64,000 nt of DNA from Pseudorasbora parva (GCF_024679245.1 NC_090178.1:17302713-17366712); one strand, 5' to 3'. Shown: positions 35,301 to 47,900, numbered from the stretch's first letter. Numbers and translations are program-made. Notes: a model not told the origin generated them from the sequence alone.

Positions 35301-35403
35301 AATAAAATAGTTCTGTTTCTGACTGTCTATTGCACTCACTGCTCCATGCTTCCAGAGGATCAAATAAGCAGCTAAAATTTTAAAATGTATTTTATTTTTT
35401 AAA

Positions 35404-35532
35404 TTTATTATATTATATTATATTATATTATATTATTTATTGTTTTATGTAATTTAATTTATTTAATTTATTTAATTTAATTTATTATTTAATTAAATAT
35501 TTTATTTTATTTTATTTTATTTTATTTATTTT
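35404..35532 (+). repeat. AT-rich short tandem repeats
   Basis: TATTA, TTTAA and TTTTA units succeed one another over about 130 bp. Confidence 0.85.
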
Positions 35533-35769
35533 CCTGATCATGTCAGTCTGATCTTTTGTGAAAGTGGAGCGTTTCTGCATGGTTTGCTTCAGGAACCTGT
35601 CACAGTTGGAATTACATTAGACCCAAATAAAAAAAATCAGAACCTGTGTGTTAATATCGAAGTGGTGTTACTCATTTCACATGTGAAGAGGATGTTTACA
35701 TACTAAATTGTGTATGATTCATATGCCAATTACAATTGTCTTTTGAATTCAGCAAAAAAAAATTAAATA

Positions 35770-36027
35770 AAAATCCCACATCTGTAATCATCTGCCCTCC
35801 AGTCGTTCCATACATGCATGACTTCCTTTCATCTGCAGGACACAAAAAAAGATGTTTTGAAACCTTTCTCAGTCTTGTTTTTTGTCCATACATGAAAGTC
35901 TTGTTGTTTTTGCTAAATATATTTTGGGTAGCATGCACCTTACAATTAAGTCATACAAGTTTGGAGCAACATAAGAGTGAATAAATGTTGACAAAATTTT
36001 CATTTTTTGATGTACTGTCCCTTTAAG
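35770..36027. mobile_element. DNA-transposon right part ending GTACTGTCCCTTTAAG
   Basis: Contains CCAGTCGTTCCATACATGCA, GGACACAAAAAAAGATGTTTTG and, at the end, GAGTGAATAAATGTTGACAA + AATTTTCATTTTTTGATG. These are the usual subterminal phrases of short fish DNA transposons. The left end is unclear. Confidence 0.55.
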
Positions 36028-36059
36028 AGCGAGTTCTAATGAGAAATCTTACAATACAT

Positions 36060-36560
36060 TCCAATGGTGTATTTCCACTGAATCTCAGCCCCTGAAAATG
36101 TTCACGCCCTCTCAGAACAAGACACAAATTTAAAAATTCCATTAAATGCATTATTCGGCCCATTTGTTATAATTACTGGCATTGTTGCGGTGTATGTAAT
36201 GTCATTAATAACAGCTCGTGCCCGAATAATACGCTTAATGTTATTTATCTGTAGATAGATGCGGCTAATCCTCATTCATTTGCTCTGGATCAATGCAAAT
36301 CCGCTAGCGTGAGCGAAATCCCTCCCTGAGCCTGTGGCTCCTAATGTATTTTCCCACCATTAACCAGCTATAATCCCTGCTAATCATTGCTAATCCACAT
36401 CTCCTGTGTTTGATGATACTCTGCTGATGAAGGAGGTGGCGGTGTGTCTCAAATGTCCAGGATCAGCCCGGGTCTGTAGTTCGCCAGACGTGGACATGAG
36501 CCTGGAAGTGATTTGAGAGGAGCCACTGGGTTTTCAGGTAAGCCTGATGGCATTGGCCAT
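36060..36560. promoter_or_regulatory. Candidate conserved enhancer downstream of pou3f1
   Basis: Dense homeodomain/POU-like motifs in unique DNA: GTTATAATTACTGG, GTCATTAATAACAGC, AATAATACGCTTAATG (36169-36243), the octamer ATGCAAAT at 36293-36300, ACCATTAACCAGCTATAATC and CTAATCATTGCTAATCC (36356-36398). No reading frame. Among all intergenic blocks it has the clearest enhancer-like motif density, 4.5 kb beyond the 3' end of pou3f1. Confidence 0.45.
36293..36300 (+). promoter_or_regulatory. Exact octamer motif ATGCAAAT
   Basis: The consensus site for POU-domain proteins, here within a motif-dense block near a POU gene, so autoregulation is possible. A single octamer is not by itself significant in AT-rich DNA. 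Confidence 0.45.
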
Positions 36561-36569
36561 CCCAGAGTG

Positions 36570-39200
36570 CATCTTCCTGTTGTTCGGCCTAATTATGCAT
36601 ATAACAAAGCTGTGCTCATCAGACTTGCACATTTAAGTGCTGTTCTTCTAGATTGTCTTTAATGGCTCTGTTTCTTATTCAGGCATTTAGTGTCTTTATA
36701 CACTAGCCCTTAATCTGTCTCCATGAGATTGGAGAACTTTCAGGACTTTAGAACAGAGTTTTGTAATTGGAAAGCACCAATCGATAATCTCTTACATGTA
36801 TGGTTGTTTCGTAAAAATAATGAAATATAATTATAACACTCAACAAACCATCATAATGACTTCCAGTCTCACAGCAGGATGATATACAGTATTAATGCGC
36901 ATCTTGTGTGCTGAGCGTTTAACTGATGGTCACTGGAAATGTACAGTCCAGTATTTAATGATTCTGTACATAAGTCACTGTCAATCTGGGCATACATCCC
37001 ATTTGAACAAAAGCCTAACTCTTTGGGAACCCAGCCTGCTGTGGACATCCTATCTGCTTTCTTACAGAGCTGTCGTTCATAGTGACATCTGGACAAACTC
37101 TGGCCCCTGAGACTCATTCCACACACATTCATTCATGGTTTAATATGCCTATTTATAGTGGTTACCACAGTGGTAAGTCATTTTTAGTAGCACATTTGGG
37201 AAAACTGCAGCGCTTGTATAGTTTTAGCAATAAAAAAGACTGTTGCAGTCTACATACTTCATAAATATATTCCCATTTACTCTGAAATCACCTGGGTGCC
37301 ACACGTTCTCATTCACACACTCATCCTAGGTAATATCACCTTTCAATTGCACTCTTCTTCACATAGACACACCTGTAGCACCTTTGCCCTGAATCCAGGT
37401 GGGCTAAAACCTAAAATCTCTTTCCTTATCTTTCTGTCTCAACAGGTCAATATATAACAAGTTGAAAAGGTTAGATGTCTTCCCATCAGACCAACAGGGT
37501 AAGAATGAAGCAATAGATTCTGTAAGAAGCCTATAAACTCTAAAGCTTTGGTAATAGATTTCTATTTTGGGAAGCTTCTTTGTAGAGGAAAGGCCAAAAT
37601 ACAACCTATATAAAATGGTTATAATTTGTTTTTGTTTTTTTAGCAGGTATTATTTTAAACTTTTTTTTTATAAATAAATGTTGGTATGCAAGAAGCACAT
37701 CTTTTGGGAACCAATGGATTATTAGGCTGACTTTTGAAGAGTAGGTTACTGTGGAAATTGAACAACGCTATGCGCCGTAGCTCTCGCATGAACTCTTTCC
37801 GTCGTTAGGGGGCGCTTGGGAATCACAGTTTTATCATAACTTCTCTTTCAATGCGATGACTGAATAAGTGGGCACTCTCAGCTCGTATCACATAGGCTAC
37901 TGTACATATAGCAGAACGGATATATTGGGTGTCTAAGATAAATTGCAAGAAAAATAAACGAAACCAAGGTATAATAAGTGTGCCACTTGTTTATTTAATA
38001 GGCTAACAAACCTTTTCTCTGTTAGTAGCTTGAACTTTGACTGTTGGCAGAGCTTGTTTAGGATGCTGATCTTAATTTACCCGTACTACTAGTTGTTTAA
38101 AATTCCATTATTTGTGTAAATTATTTGTACTTCATAAACCAAGTAAATTATAATTAATAAAAGTTGTTTAGGCTATAGGGTAGTTTATACGTTCTCTAAA
38201 AAAACACCTCAAATCCAATCGCGAACGCAAGAGATTCAGAGAAAACTGATGCAAATAAAATAGTCAATGAGAACTTTCAAAATGGGAAAATATTTAAATA
38301 CCCACGACACATTATAAATATGGTAATAACACATTTTTACATCTACCATTTGACAAAGATGACAATTGAATTTTCCGAGAAAACTTTCTTCGCCTATATA
38401 GGCTAAAGCTCTGAACAAATAACGTCCAATTCCAATCCGATATTTCTAAAGAGTGATTTCAATTTCAAGCAGCATTTATCCATCTAAAGTTTGTATATTC
38501 TCAAGCCGTTATTAAAACTTACTAAACAGGTGAAATATAGCCTACTATATTACTGCAAATGATAACGATTAATGAGGGGCTACAGCTAGAGTTATGAACT
38601 GAGAGTCTATAAGGGAAATCAGCATCATATAGGCTAAACGATGGAGAGAAGACGCCTTAGAGCCAGAGAAATAAGAATCAGATTTCGAATTTTGATTTGC
38701 GGGTCACGGATAAAAGCAAACTATCACAGCAAATTCCCAATTCTACGCTCATGTAAAATCAAACGAGTTTGGTTATCCGTTTATGTATTTAACGTTTAAA
38801 AATAGTATAAGCTTTCGATAGCTAATTGGTTTTTAGATACATTTGCATGGCAGGTAGGCTATAAAATATTTGTGTTCTAAAGTATATAATTGTCTACTTG
38901 GGTTTTAGAAGAACCACAAAATGTTATTTTTTAAAATATAAACTAGAGCTTAAAAAATATGAAACTGGATGAAATGTATGGTGCTTTACATTTTTGACGT
39001 ATAATAGATAAATGCACGCACCATTATAGGTAGACTTAACTGTGCAGTTCTCTTACGCATATAGGCTACTGTGCATTTTTATTAATTACATTAAGTTTTA
39101 TTGCTAGTTTAATAGGATGAAAGCGAAAGGTCAACATTTGCAGCTCACAAAACATCGTTTAAAATTACTTTTTTGAATCTGTATAATTGTCCATATTAAA
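36570..39200. other. Intergenic DNA between candidate enhancer and the pou3f1 3' side; no gene recognised
   Basis: No supported exon. The heptamer TAGGCTA (either strand) occurs repeatedly: 37893, 37999, 38169, 38399, 38538, 38630, 38855 and 39062. An octamer ATTTGCAT lies at 38841-38848. There are no transposon ends from about 37.7 kb onward, unlike the left part of the window. Confidence 0.4.
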
Positions 39201-41036
39201 ATGTTGTAGTGCATTGTGTGTATTATTTTTATTTCGTCATGCATTAATTAAAAAAAGTAGGCTAAATGATGTATTTATGATTTATTTTAATGTTTTTGAT
39301 TTTCGAATCGCAACAAACAGTGATTTGCAGTGGTTTCATGAAAGCTTATTTCGTTCACCATCACCATGACAGGTGTGAAAATGTGCAAAAAAGACAAAAG
39401 TCGTGTTCTTGTATATATGTTTTATGTAAGTAATAAAATATTACTATAACATAAATATAAACGTGACTTTGCAGTCTACATTTCGCAATCAACATACAAC
39501 CAATGTAGTAAACAAAACATTTGTAATCCACTGCAACATAATCAACAGAGCCGAACAAAAAAAGCTCCAAACACACTTAGGAAATAAATATATAGATATA
39601 TAAATGGTCATAAATGAAATATTAAAATATCTTCTTGGAATTAGTAAGTGTACAAAACTGCCCGGAAAACAAAACAAAACAAAACAAAACGAACCCAGAA
39701 CAAATACATATGTTTACATATTCGACATATTTACATATTGGAAATAATCCTGACAACTATTTATTTAAAATCTTTTCTCTTGTAATTTATTTTTATTTTT
39801 ATTACTTTTTTGGAAAAGGTTGTATATTCACACTGTTCAAATAACATTGCAGAAATGAACACCTGCTGTCCAATGAAAAAATGCCAGACCTTGAGAAACG
39901 ACACGAAACGTTACCAGCCTCCTATTTATTTTTTTGACCCCAATCCTGATAAGAAGTCCCGAAAACACATCCCTTATTCACTAAAACAACTACTTTCCCC
40001 CGTGTCCAGGCTCATAAGTAGGATGTAAAATGTAAGTAACATAAACTAAACGGGCACAGCTGACATAGAGAGTGTCAAGAGTTGGCCAATAATCAAGAAG
40101 AACTAAGTGTACAGCACGATTTTTGGGCACTGAAAATTACCTGAGATATTTCTTTCTGTTTCATTTTGACTCGTCACTCTCAATATGTTTAGCTGGAGCA
40201 GACTTAGGAAATAGTGCCGGTTCAAAATAACGCGAAATTGGAAACGAAAATTGTAAACAAGTAAAGCATTAATGTCGTATACCTCCAACAAATACAGTGT
40301 AAAAAAACAAAACAAACAAACATGGAACGAAATTAAAATAACATTATTATAAGTGCCTCATGCAAAGAGGAAAAAATGAGAACAGTAGAACTCAAAATGA
40401 CTAAATATTGTGTCAGACAGTGTATTCTTGTTGCCGTTTTAACGTCTCTGCATCTTTAGACGATATCAGGTGCTAAGAAATGATCATTGTAAACAGTTCC
40501 TGGTGCACTTGTTTGTATTGAAGGTTTTGACCAAGTGCCTGTTCTTTCCATCCCGAAATTCATCTGTCTTAAGTGGAAATTATAGTAAAACACTCGCTAG
40601 ACAGAAAAAAAGATCTTAGCGTTAAAACATTCAAAATAAAGTAAACAACACAAATAATAATACAGATAATCATTGTAATAATTAATCTGGTTAATCGCTT
40701 TTACAAAAACACTGTCCACTCTCCTTTGTCCAAGGAGACCTTGCCCCTTTTGTGGCTCGTAGCTCCCTTTTATCGGCGAATTTTTCCAGAGTGGCACAAA
40801 CGATACAATTTTCGTAAACACTGGTACTGATTTGATAAATGCACGCGAAGCCGGCGCGGTAGCCTACTGTATGCATTTTCACGTTATTCAGAATTAGTGG
40901 CGTCCCGTAAGCTGCCCGGTCTCTGTCAGCGAACTCTTCCCAAACTTTCTGTCTCTGATCTCTTGGGATAAACAAAGGGGATAAACAAAATCCATTGTAG
41001 TTTCTTTTCAAACAAGGACACTGTTTAAGATAGCAG
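39201..41036 (-). other. pou3f1: Probable pou3f1 3' UTR and downstream sequence
   Basis: Directly follows the stop codon on the minus strand. The first canonical minus-strand AATAAA signals (TTTATT on plus) are at 39925-39930 and clustered at 39759-39802, which would give a 3' UTR of about 1.1-1.3 kb. The true end is not known. The minus-strand frame at 40691-41011 has no domain and lies inside this region, so it is not called a gene. Confidence 0.4.
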
Positions 41037-42143
41037 TCACTGGACAGGACTCTGTAGTGTGTGGTGGAGAGGGGGTGTCTCCGCTTGTGAGTATACGTCC
41101 TCCATGGTTGGATGAGGGACCCCCACCGGTGTCATTCTTTTCTCTTTCTGTCTTCTGTTGCAAAACCACACACGCACAACCTCTTTTTCCAACTGCAGAG
41201 TGCCAGCTAAAGAGGTGATTTCGTGGGCGGAGGGCTTGGGGCACTTTAAGAAATGGTTCTCCAGTGCCCCTTTCACTCCGACTTCGATGGAGGTCCTCTT
41301 CTTTCGTTTCCGGCCCTGTGCTGCAATCTTGTCTAAATTCGTGGGGCTGCCCGTGTTTGAATCTGTCTCCTCGAGCCATTTGTTAAGCAGAGGTTTAAGT
41401 TTGCACATGTTCTTGAAACTCAGTTGCAGAGCCTCAAATCTACAGATGGTGGTCTGGGAAAAGACGTTTCCGTAGAGCGTGCCCAGCGCTAAGCCCACGT
41501 CCGCCTGCGTAAAACCAAGTTTGATGCGCCTCTGCTTGAACTGTTTGGCGAACTGCTCCAGGTCGTCGGAGCTGGGGGCGTCTTCGTCCGAGTGGTCCTG
41601 GTGGTGGCTGAACGGCTGCTGAGGAGACTCCATCTGGTTGTCATGGCTACCCGCGTCGTCGTGGAGCGGGTCCCGCAAGCCGTGGTGCAGCGACGGCTGG
41701 GGGCTTAACATAGTGTAGCCCGTCTGCGAGTAGACCAGCGACTGGTGACCATTGGAGGCGGGAGAGAGCGGGGATAAGTGGTGCGTTGTGGTCGGCGCCC
41801 ATGATCCGTGGTGGCTGTTTTGCGTCGGCTGGTGGACCAGATGCGATCTGTGATAGCCGTTCCCCAGGTCTTCTCTGCTCTGCACGCTGGCTTTGTTGTG
41901 CTCCGCTTGTCCGATGTGGGTGCCGCTGGTCCAGTCGGTGTTGGAGGTTGGCAGCCACTGGTGGTGCGTTAGGCTCATCGGATGTCCCGTGTTGGTCGCT
42001 AGCCCTTGTAAGTACTCGTGGTGCATCATTTTCTGCACCTCTCTGTAGGTCGTCCCCTGGTGCATCCTGTCCGAATCCGGATGCATTAGCGGGTTCGAAG
42101 GCAATGAGTTATTCCGCGGAATATACTGAGCTGTTGTCGCCAT
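41037..42143 (-). CDS. pou3f1: POU domain class 3 transcription factor 1 (Oct-6/SCIP type), intronless
   Basis: A single 368-codon frame, ATG at 42143, TGA at 41037-41039. It is a nuclear transcription factor that binds octamer-like DNA through two domains; in vertebrates this class acts in neural and glial development. The POU-specific domain covers about residues 187-261 ([19 protein letters not shown] to WLEETD). A short linker with [12 protein letters not shown] follows, then the POU homeodomain at about 278-336 ([11 protein letters not shown] to RRQKEKR) with recognition helix [12 protein letters not shown]. The start [24 protein letters not shown] and the end HHTLQSPVQ fit POU3F1 better than POU3F2, F3 or F4. 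The N-terminal half is His-, Ser- and Gln-rich but lacks the Gly/Ala/His runs of the longer mammalian protein. The absence of introns is normal for class III POU genes. The upstream GC- and CCAAT-containing flank supports this start. Confidence 0.96.
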   Translation of the reverse strand: MATTAQYIPRNNSLPSNPLMHPDSDRMHQGTTYREVQKMMHHEYLQGLATNTGHPMSLTHHQWLPTSNTDWTSGTHIGQAEHNKASVQSREDLGNGYHRSHLVHQPTQNSHHGSWAPTTTHHLSPLSPASNGHQSLVYSQTGYTMLSPQPSLHHGLRDPLHDDAGSHDNQMESPQQPFSHHQDHSDEDAPSSDDLEQFAKQFKQRRIKLGFTQADVGLALGTLYGNVFSQTTICRFEALQLSFKNMCKLKPLLNKWLEETDSNTGSPTNLDKIAAQGRKRKKRTSIEVGVKGALENHFLKCPKPSAHEITSLAGTLQLEKEVVRVWFCNRRQKEKRMTPVGVPHPTMEDVYSQAETPPLHHTLQSPVQ

Positions 42144-42440
42144 GGCTCCGACTTAGAAAACTGACAAGCACTTCGGAGATCTTTGAGCTTTAGAGCCCAA
42201 AACGCAACAACCTGCTCTGGGAGGTCTTAGGGAAGAGCTAAGACACGCCTCCCCTGCGCGTGCATTGGTTCCTCGCCGACTACAGCCCACCAGGTTTCCT
42301 TATTACCTCTCGCGGGCCGCTTGGTTGGCTGCCGGGCGCCGTGATCCCAGTTACTCGCAATTGGCCGCTTTCACTAGACGCTTTCTCTTTTTTCCTTTTC
42401 TTCTCCTCTCCCCACTATAAGAGAGCGTGAGCAGCAAAAC
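42144..42440 (-). promoter_or_regulatory. pou3f1: pou3f1 5' UTR and core promoter region
   Basis: GC-rich DNA directly upstream of the start codon. Minus-strand CCAAT boxes appear as ATTGG at 42264-42268 and 42360-42364, and there is a GGGAGGCG-type GC box near 42248. A weak TATA-like CTTATAG (42415-42421, minus) may set a transcription start near 42390, giving a 5' UTR of about 0.25 kb. Positions of the start are inferred. Confidence 0.5.
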
Positions 42441-45400
42441 CGTAGGAAATTACTGGGCTTTGAGGGTTGTTTTGCAAATAACCACGTGGGGGAGTGTGGT
42501 ACTCTTTTTGGCGGGGTGGAAGAATGACCCGCCTTGCATTGCCTCTTTTAGAAACTGTACCGCTCCTCTTTGCAAGTGGTGTTCTAAAGTATCTCAGGAG
42601 CCACCCACGACAAAGATGAAAATCAGTATGATACATTAAAAGATGTTTATATATAGCAATAGCCTATCATTTAGTGTTACCCACATACACGATTATTTAT
42701 GATTATTCAAGTAGGTACCATGTATCGAATTAATAAAACATCTTACAGAAATACAGACCGCCCACATTGTAACATATCAGACATTCTCCATCATTATGCA
42801 TAAATGCATAAACAATATAGGCTACCGCCGACCCTGTAAATAAATAGACTTGTATTTCATTTAATAGGCTAGTGCACGTTTTAAATGTTTGATTAAAGTA
42901 CATTTCAGTAACATTCTCATTTACAAATCATTACATTTCAGGTTTTGGCTTAATTTAACCCACTAGATTTTTACAAACATACAAAGTCCACATAAAGCTG
43001 CGGCGTGTTGACAATATCTTCACTCGAAGCATTTTTTTCTAAACAGTAACTTCGAGAGAAATCCAGTGTTTCTCCCTCCTGGCCTCCTCCGTATTCCTTT
43101 CCCGGCTGATCTGATTATTTTTCCCTTCACGTTTTGTCCCAATAGCAAATTACCAATTCTATGAATTGCAAAGCAGCCTCGGAGACGCTGAGGGGTAGAG
43201 AGGGGGAGATGCGAAGATTGAAAGGGATCTTTGCAAACACAATCACGTTCTTAAATGGAAATGTGGGGCTTTAAACAAATCTTACATCTCTCCTGTTCCA
43301 GTCGTCTAAAACTCCGCAATCAGGCACACGTTCGACTCCATCTAAAACCACAGCTTTTTTAGAAGATTTTTTTGGTATCACTTCTATTTAAATTATTTAC
43401 CTCACTGTATTTTTTTAGTTCACGTTCGTGTTTGTGTGTTTGTCTTGCTCTTATGGGGTGTTTCCACAGGCTTTTGCGAGGAAATGTGCCGTTACATGCG
43501 AAGAACCCAGGCGTCAATCCAAAACGCTTCACTGTGGTAAGTTTGCACACTGCTTTTCCTATCTGTCCATCTGCACGAGCTTCGCGCGTTCATGGAAGTG
43601 TAACCTAAATGATGTTCTTAGGGTCACAAGTGCTCGTCACCACTCTGTCAAAGGCGTGGTTATGTAAAGCCACCATTTATTTATTTATCACATATGCAAT
43701 AACACTCGCAGAAGGGATATTTCAACATTAGGCTATTTTAAAGTTCACATCTGAATAGAACGTGATTTTATTCCAAATTAAACAACGTCTCAGGTGGTTT
43801 ATATTTGTGTAATTTTTTGAAATTCCTATCGTATATCTTCTTAAGTACAACGTTTATCTATTTATATAACTTCAGCAAAGCTTCTAAACTGATATAATAG
43901 GCTAAGTGTTTTTTGATAATAATGATTTACCTTCGCTTCCTAACTCTCCAGTGGCTTTTAAGCGTTTATATTAATCTCTTTCTGTAATTTTCAAACGTTT
44001 CTGTAAATTTCGGTTTTGCGTTCATGATTATTACACATTAAATATATTTTGTGTGCATGACTTAAGGCGATAAATATGAATAGGCTATGTGATCCACACC
44101 AAGTTATAGGCAAGCAGTTTTTTTTTTTGTTAAATGTATAATTATTTGTATTTATTTTTAATCTAAAGCGTGCTGTATAGTCGAATGTCGTTCTGCCCCA
44201 GAGAGCCGCAGTTAATGAGGATGCTTCACTGTACAGTTTCTCTCATTTGGAAGTCTATAAAAAGAGCGGTCATTTATGCCCAGAGAGCTGCGTCACAGTA
44301 GCAGCACAGTCAAACTCTTCGCTTAGTTTGCCAGCGAAAGAAAGTGGTTCAAAAAGCGCCCAGATGCTTCTTTTTTTCCCCCTTCGCAAAGAATATGGCC
44401 TTGTGTGGAGCGAGGTGAATTTTTCCTGGGATGCACGAGGTTGCTATGGAGAGCGGTTTGAAAGGATCACACTGATCCTGCAGATGAATGATTTGCCATA
44501 CAGGAAAAGACAAATAATAGCCCTTGTTTTGTAAGATGGCAATGAAAGACAGTAGGGAACAATCGTGGCCTTTGAGTATCCAGGATGTACTAAATCTGCT
44601 CACAGAATTTTATAGCTCGAAGTTTAAGGGAAAAAAAGTTGTTGCTCATCTCTGTTTATCTGTTACAAGTAGATTTTCTGTAGGTTATAACAGGATGCCT
44701 TGAAACCAAATCTTAAATTATATTAAAGCTGTATTAGCTCTCATTACTAATTCACTTGATATTCAAGTAGCTCTATAAGAGAAACATTTCGTTTAATTTG
44801 CATACAAAATGTTTCCTTTCGTTCACAAAAAAAGAGAAGAAGATAAGATTGGATTCTGGGGCGCTAGTCTTCTTTTCTCACGATTCACGCGTCTGTAGTC
44901 ACGTGCTTTAATCTGCACGAGGGACCCCCTCCACTTGAATATAATTAGAGTCTGGTCGGTCAAACCCTCCATTAACCATAGGCCGTAAAAGTGCACAGGA
45001 GAAAGAGTTCAGAAAACAGCGAATATACATGGCGTTATCTGTGGGTGCCAAATGCTAAAACATTTTCATATTAGAGATTAAAAAGTTTCATTGTTTTGAC
45101 CGTTATCTTCTTTTTGACATGGCCGTATCAGCATTAGCCAGAAATCCTCATTTTTGCATGTTTATTAATTGCAATACACTTTTAAAAATATTCACACAAA
45201 AAAAAGTTTAAATCACTAGCCTACTCGGATACAAAGTTAGACTAAGTTAAAATGCTGCAATCCAGCATCATAAACAATAACGATGTAGTCTGTACAACGT
45301 CAGTTGGTAATATATTTACTGCATATGTAATATTTCGGTATCATGTGATGTAGGCTTGATAATACAAATAATAAATACGTAAACAAGGAAAATAATTATA

Positions 45401-45640
45401 ATGAAAAATCTTTTTTGGTGTCTTTAATGAGTGATTGCCATGGCATAGTGAAAATTAACTGAGAGTGAAGTCCATTTTGACACTTTTAAAAACTTTTAAA
45501 AATAGATAAAAACATTGCTCTCAAACTATTTCCTACCTAACTTGAGGAAGCTCCTGCAGTTAAATACTGACATCGACTCAAAGCGAAATAAGTGTTTTAA
45601 TTAAAGATTCATTCTACTAAAGATTCACCTCTCTTTCCAT
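42441..45640. promoter_or_regulatory. pou3f1: Upstream flank of pou3f1, probable regulatory DNA
   Basis: Transposon-poor, unique sequence with no coding exon. Motif-rich parts are 43080-43260 (GATCTGATTATTTTTCCC, GCAAATTACCAATTC) and 44180-44560. An octamer ATTTGCAT is at 44796-44803. TAGGCTA occurs at 42660, 42818, 42865, 43729, 43898, 44081 and 45217. Small frames (43359-43667, 44247-44603) lie on both strands without domains. Confidence 0.4.
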
Positions 45641-46060
45641 ATATGCCGTTTGTTTTCACCCGTTCGCTTTGACAGACATGCGTAATGGGCACGCGCGCTT
45701 CCTGAGTAGCCACGAATGTGCAGACGCATCCTGCGCTTTTTCAGGTACCTCTTGCTCTCTTTTTTTTAGTTAATGAACTCAGGCGATTCCGCAAGCATCC
45801 CGAGGGATTGGAACGGGAATGTTTTCCTTTCCGTAAAAGGTGTGGGCTATATCTCTCCAACTCTCGACTTATCTTTGGGCTAATTAGGCGGGGCCCCGAA
45901 GACGCATGCATGAATATTCATGTGAAAGCACCGGCGCGCAATTAGCCATGGAGTGAGTTCCTAACTTCAATCACTGGCCAGTGCAAAGAGAGATGGGTAC
46001 TCTTTCTCTTACAGCCAGCGAACAAGCCTTTTTAAAACATAAAGTGTAGGAGAAACAGCT
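45640..46060. promoter_or_regulatory. Candidate conserved upstream element of pou3f1 with a palindromic POU-type site
   Basis: GC-richer unique block containing GGGCTAATTAGGCGGGGCC (45878-45896), the perfect 14-bp palindrome CATGAATATTCATG at 45909-45922 preceded by GCATG, and GCGCAATTAGCCATGGAG (45935-45952). The two CAATTAG/CTAATTAG cores flank the palindrome symmetrically. Located about 3.8 kb 5' of the gene. Confidence 0.45.
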
Positions 46061-47000
46061 AAGAGACTAACCTGATTTTTTTTACACAGTTAATTCTATG
46101 CTTTGTCAGTTCTTTTTTTTAAATGGATGGCAACCCTATTTATAAATTACAGGCTACCTACATTCAAATTTTTCCATTACCGACATCTCGGAGTGTTTTG
46201 AATATATAAAAGTTCAGAAGTGCATTTTAGTCAATCTAGTATTTTTTCCATTAAACGATGTTTTAAAGCATCAATTTCTTAGTCTCCTAGACAACGTTTT
46301 TCAGTAGTTATAGACCCAGGGACCTCCATGCAGATTTATAGACCAAAGTTTTTCTCCATAACATTCTGTAATAACTTTCATTAAAACTCGCCAGAACATA
46401 ATGATCATTTAAATAATTCCTAGAAAATTATTTTTCATATATCTTCTTCTCAGACCCCTGCAGTACCTTCACAGACCCACAGGGGTCCCCTGCTTAAAAA
46501 CCTTGGTCCTAGAGAGTTTTTAAACAAAATTATTATTGCAGTGGATGCCAGATAATATATGCTTTATTTAAAATAAACATGAAGCATTCTATACAGTTTG
46601 AGATTGTCAAGGCTGACCTTCATACTCTTGCAATGCTTTGTCAAATCACTCGTCATTTCTTCTTTTACATTTACTCCAGTTCTAATACACTAGTATTTTA
46701 ATTTAATGTCTAATCTAAATCTAAAATTATATGATCTTTTTTCTTCTGTGCCTTATGATCTGCTTTAATTTAAATATAAAAATGCAGATATTTTTCTTTG
46801 TGATCTCTTCCTCTTTTTCTCACACACATTCACACACAAAGTTGGGCAGCGTACCTGTATTGCTGTCCGCTCTGTCCGCAAAGGCCTCAATCCGTTGCTT
46901 TGAATTCAAGGCGATCTTTATCCTGCCCCTATCCAGGTGTGCACTTGCAACTTGCTTCCATAAAGATGCGTTTATGTATGTATGTATGTGTGGAGGGGAA
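46061..47000. other. AT-rich intergenic DNA with decayed repeat text
   Basis: 46320-46510 includes GACCCCTGCAGTACC, CAGACCCACAGGGGTCCCC and AAAAACCTTGGTCCTAGAG, which look like old dispersed repeat. No coding exon is supported. Confidence 0.35.
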
Positions 47001-47300
47001 CAGGGAGCTTTTGGAGGGGGGCTTTTTGAGATAAGCAGTGGAATTTGTGCCGTCTGAATATGGATGGCAGCCAGACCCTTGGTAAGCAGCTGATAGAGTG
47101 GTAAACAGCTTGTGGGCTGAAGGGGTTAGAAGCATGCTTCTGAATACATTGGGCCTCTCTTCCACTGTCTGCCTTCACAATGGTCAATCAAATCAACGTC
47201 ACTTTCCCCTCAATCCCTGTGATGCAGTGGGTTTGTAATGTTGGACAAGCTGTCACTACACCCATCCTCTCACTTATCAACCGCTGACATTAATGTTCAG
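47001..47300. promoter_or_regulatory. Candidate conserved noncoding sequence
   Basis: Unique GC-richer stretch (GTAAGCAGCTGATAGAGTGG, TCAATCAAATCAACGTCAC). No frame of interest. Confidence 0.25.
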
Positions 47301-47900
47301 GCTTGGTGGATGATTGCAATAGCAAATATTTTCTGTGCACTTTGGTTTGATATCAAATTGTTCTTCAGATTCCAGGACTTGACCTCTGAATCATACATAC
47401 TGTTGAATGTTAACTTAAGATGCAAATTCCTCCGTGGCCTCTCTTTAGTCTTACATCTCATTAAATGCCACTTTAATTCATTATCGAACACCGTTAGTTC
47501 ACATTCACATTCAGATACATGAAAGTATGGTTTTCATTCCCATCTATTAGAATGTATATCATCTAACCATCTAGTAAACATTCTAAAATGTGTGATGATG
47601 ACTTGTTCATGACTGCTTCTATAAAGTGTAACCAAGATATTTTATTTTTTTTGTATAGATTTATGTTTATAATAATACACAGCTTAACGCTGATCGAGTT
47701 TCATCATTTCTTCTGAAAGGACTAATGGAGCTGAAAGCTGATGATGATGATAGAGAAAATATGCAAACATAATTTGCCTTCTTAGAAAGCACATCCAGAG
47801 ATAAAAGAGGTGATCACATCACATTATTTAACATAACTTTATAGTTATTTAATGACAATTATTGTTTATTACTCAAAAAATGTTTTACTCAACAAAAAAC
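47301..47900. other. Intergenic DNA; nothing recognised
   Basis: AT-rich, no frames with domains, no repeat ends. Confidence 0.4.

Noticed and set aside
41158..42193. Other-frame and opposite-strand frames over pou3f1 (105, 103, 135 codons)
   Set aside because: Shadows of the pou3f1 coding sequence.
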